Positions 63,365-64,000 of a stretch of 64,000 bases of DNA are shown here, in pieces. This DNA is from Paenibacillus bouchesdurhonensis. Its GTDB lineage: Bacteria; Bacillota; Bacilli; Paenibacillales; Paenibacillaceae. Position 1 is the first letter of the stretch. Every line of letters begins with the position of its first letter. Position numbers and translations under genes: made by a program. The DNA lies in NCBI RefSeq assembly GCF_900155685.1, contig NZ_LT732548.1, positions 3,363,100-3,427,099 of the forward strand. The letters run 5' to 3'. The notes below the pieces were generated by a model. That model saw only the letters and a list, made by a program, of their open reading frames with translations. It made no database searches and had not been told where the DNA came from.

Positions 63365-64000
63365 ACTCTATAGTCCACCCCTTTATAGGTCGTCGGCGTG
63401 TAAGAAAACGGCGACCCCGGCTCGCTTCCTCCCATCGTCTCAGGCTCGACAGAGGGCAATAGGTCGCTTTTCAAGGAAACTAACTGATATCCGGCCGTGT
63501 GAAGCGCCTCTTGGATATCCTCCTGTCTCGATTCCAGAAACTGACCCGTTGCCTCCGCTTCGGTGTATATTTTCAGCATAACCTTCCTGTCCAGAACCTG
63601 AACGTCAAGCATAATGAGGCCAAGCGATTTCATTTGCAGATCAAACCAAAGCCGGCAGTTGGACGCGTCCAGTTCCCCTTTGCGGCCGCGCCGCGATTCA
63701 ATATGAACGGCAGCAGTTTGTTCGCCGTCCGCGCCGACGAAGGGCAGGAACAGCGTCACTTGGGCGAAGGGAGCGGTTCGATCCGTGTTCAGCAGCAACT
63801 GCTGGCCTGTCAGTTGCAGAATGAGCTGGCGGGCTGCTTCCTGCAGCGGGGCCGGCACGTCGTCCGCAGCCAGCAATTGCAGCAGCACGCCCTTCAGCGT
63901 CTCGTGTACCGCAGCCTCCGGTGCGGCGGCTGCCTGCTGGGCTGCGGCGCTGGCGGCGGCTGTGCTTTGCGCCTGTGGCGCCCCAGCAGCTGCGGAAGCA
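63361..64000 (-). CDS. FliK-like protein (YlqG position), 5' end outside window
   Basis: The frame is open to the right edge, so the start lies beyond the window. The visible ~212 residues begin with a very Ala-rich, Gln/Pro-containing segment (STAAAS, AAQQAAAAPEAA) and end with a domain resembling the FliK C-terminal domain: NCRLWFDLQMKSLGLIMLDV, QVLDRKVMLKIYTEAEATGQ, LESRQEDIQEALHTAGYQLV. It ends with a Pro/Ser/Gly-rich tail. It precedes the stand-alone FlhB-C-like gene with a 4-base overlap. Similarity to FliK is judged by eye and is modest. Confidence 0.65.
   Translation of the reverse strand, partial: ASAAAGAPQAQSTAAASAAAQQAAAAPEAAVHETLKGVLLQLLAADDVPAPLQEAARQLILQLTGQQLLLNTDRTAPFAQVTLFLPFVGADGEQTAAVHIESRRGRKGELDASNCRLWFDLQMKSLGLIMLDVQVLDRKVMLKIYTEAEATGQFLESRQEDIQEALHTAGYQLVSLKSDLLPSVEPETMGGSEPGSPFSYTPTTYKGVDYRV

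Noticed and set aside
1..64000. Mobile elements, prophage, CRISPR arrays, toxin-antitoxin or defence genes
   Set aside because: Looked for on both strands and not found. The window is conserved core chromosome with no transposase, integrase, direct-repeat array or sudden composition change other than AT-rich gaps.

Overview
The window is a continuous piece of chromosome from a motile, low-to-mid GC Gram-positive bacterium, most likely a Paenibacillus or close relative (Paenibacillaceae). The evidence is a full-length Gram-positive PolC, CheC/CheD/FliY chemotaxis genes, a Bacillus-style fla/che operon, TTG starts with strong Shine-Dalgarno sequences, and a gene order that follows the Bacillus subtilis ylqG-to-rbfA region almost gene for gene. 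The genus call is inference. All genes but one (comM) lie on the minus strand, so the biological order runs from right to left. I see no tRNA, rRNA, CRISPR array, insertion sequence, prophage or plasmid gene.

Right end (64000 to about 50940): a FliK-like protein cut by the window edge and a stand-alone FlhB C-domain protein (YlqG/YlqH-like), then YraN; the lone plus-strand comM; sucCD behind a promoter with a CcpA cre-like site and a perfect FNR-type inverted repeat upstream; dprA; topA; trmFO; hslV; hslU. The codV/xerC and codY genes found in this block in B. subtilis are absent.

Centre (50935 to 19072): one very long fla/che operon, flgB-flgC-fliE-fliF-fliG-fliH-fliI-fliJ-motE(ylxF)-fliK-flgD-(TIGR02530-type gene)-flgE-flbD(swrD)-fliL-fliM-fliY-cheY-fliO-fliP-fliQ-fliR-flhB-flhA-flhF-flhG-cheB-cheA-cheW-cheC-cheD-(140-aa membrane protein)-sigD. 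After sigD the operon continues with a DUF342/FapA-like protein, a small charged protein, a SwrB-like membrane protein and a membrane-anchored protein with an MltG-N-like domain. It ends at a terminator whose stem covers the last stop codon. The operon encodes the basal body, export gate, hook, switch, placement GTPases, adaptation system and late flagellar sigma factor. Many genes overlap or nearly touch, which suggests translational coupling.

Left end (about 19010 to 1): a housekeeping run for translation, envelope lipids and replication: rpsB (own promoter and structured leader), tsf, pyrH, frr, uppS, cdsA, dxr, rseP, an archaeal/eukaryotic-type proS, a branched terminator, polC, then rimP-nusA-ylxR-ylxQ-infB-rbfA-nrnA. 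This last operon has its own near-consensus SigA promoter and a hairpin leader that may be a NusA-responsive attenuator.

Most of the window is well-known biology. The least explained parts are the four-gene tail of the fla/che operon (19072-22222), the 140-aa protein between cheD and sigD, the FliK-like/FlhB-C-like pair at the right edge, and several unassigned leader RNAs and operators.
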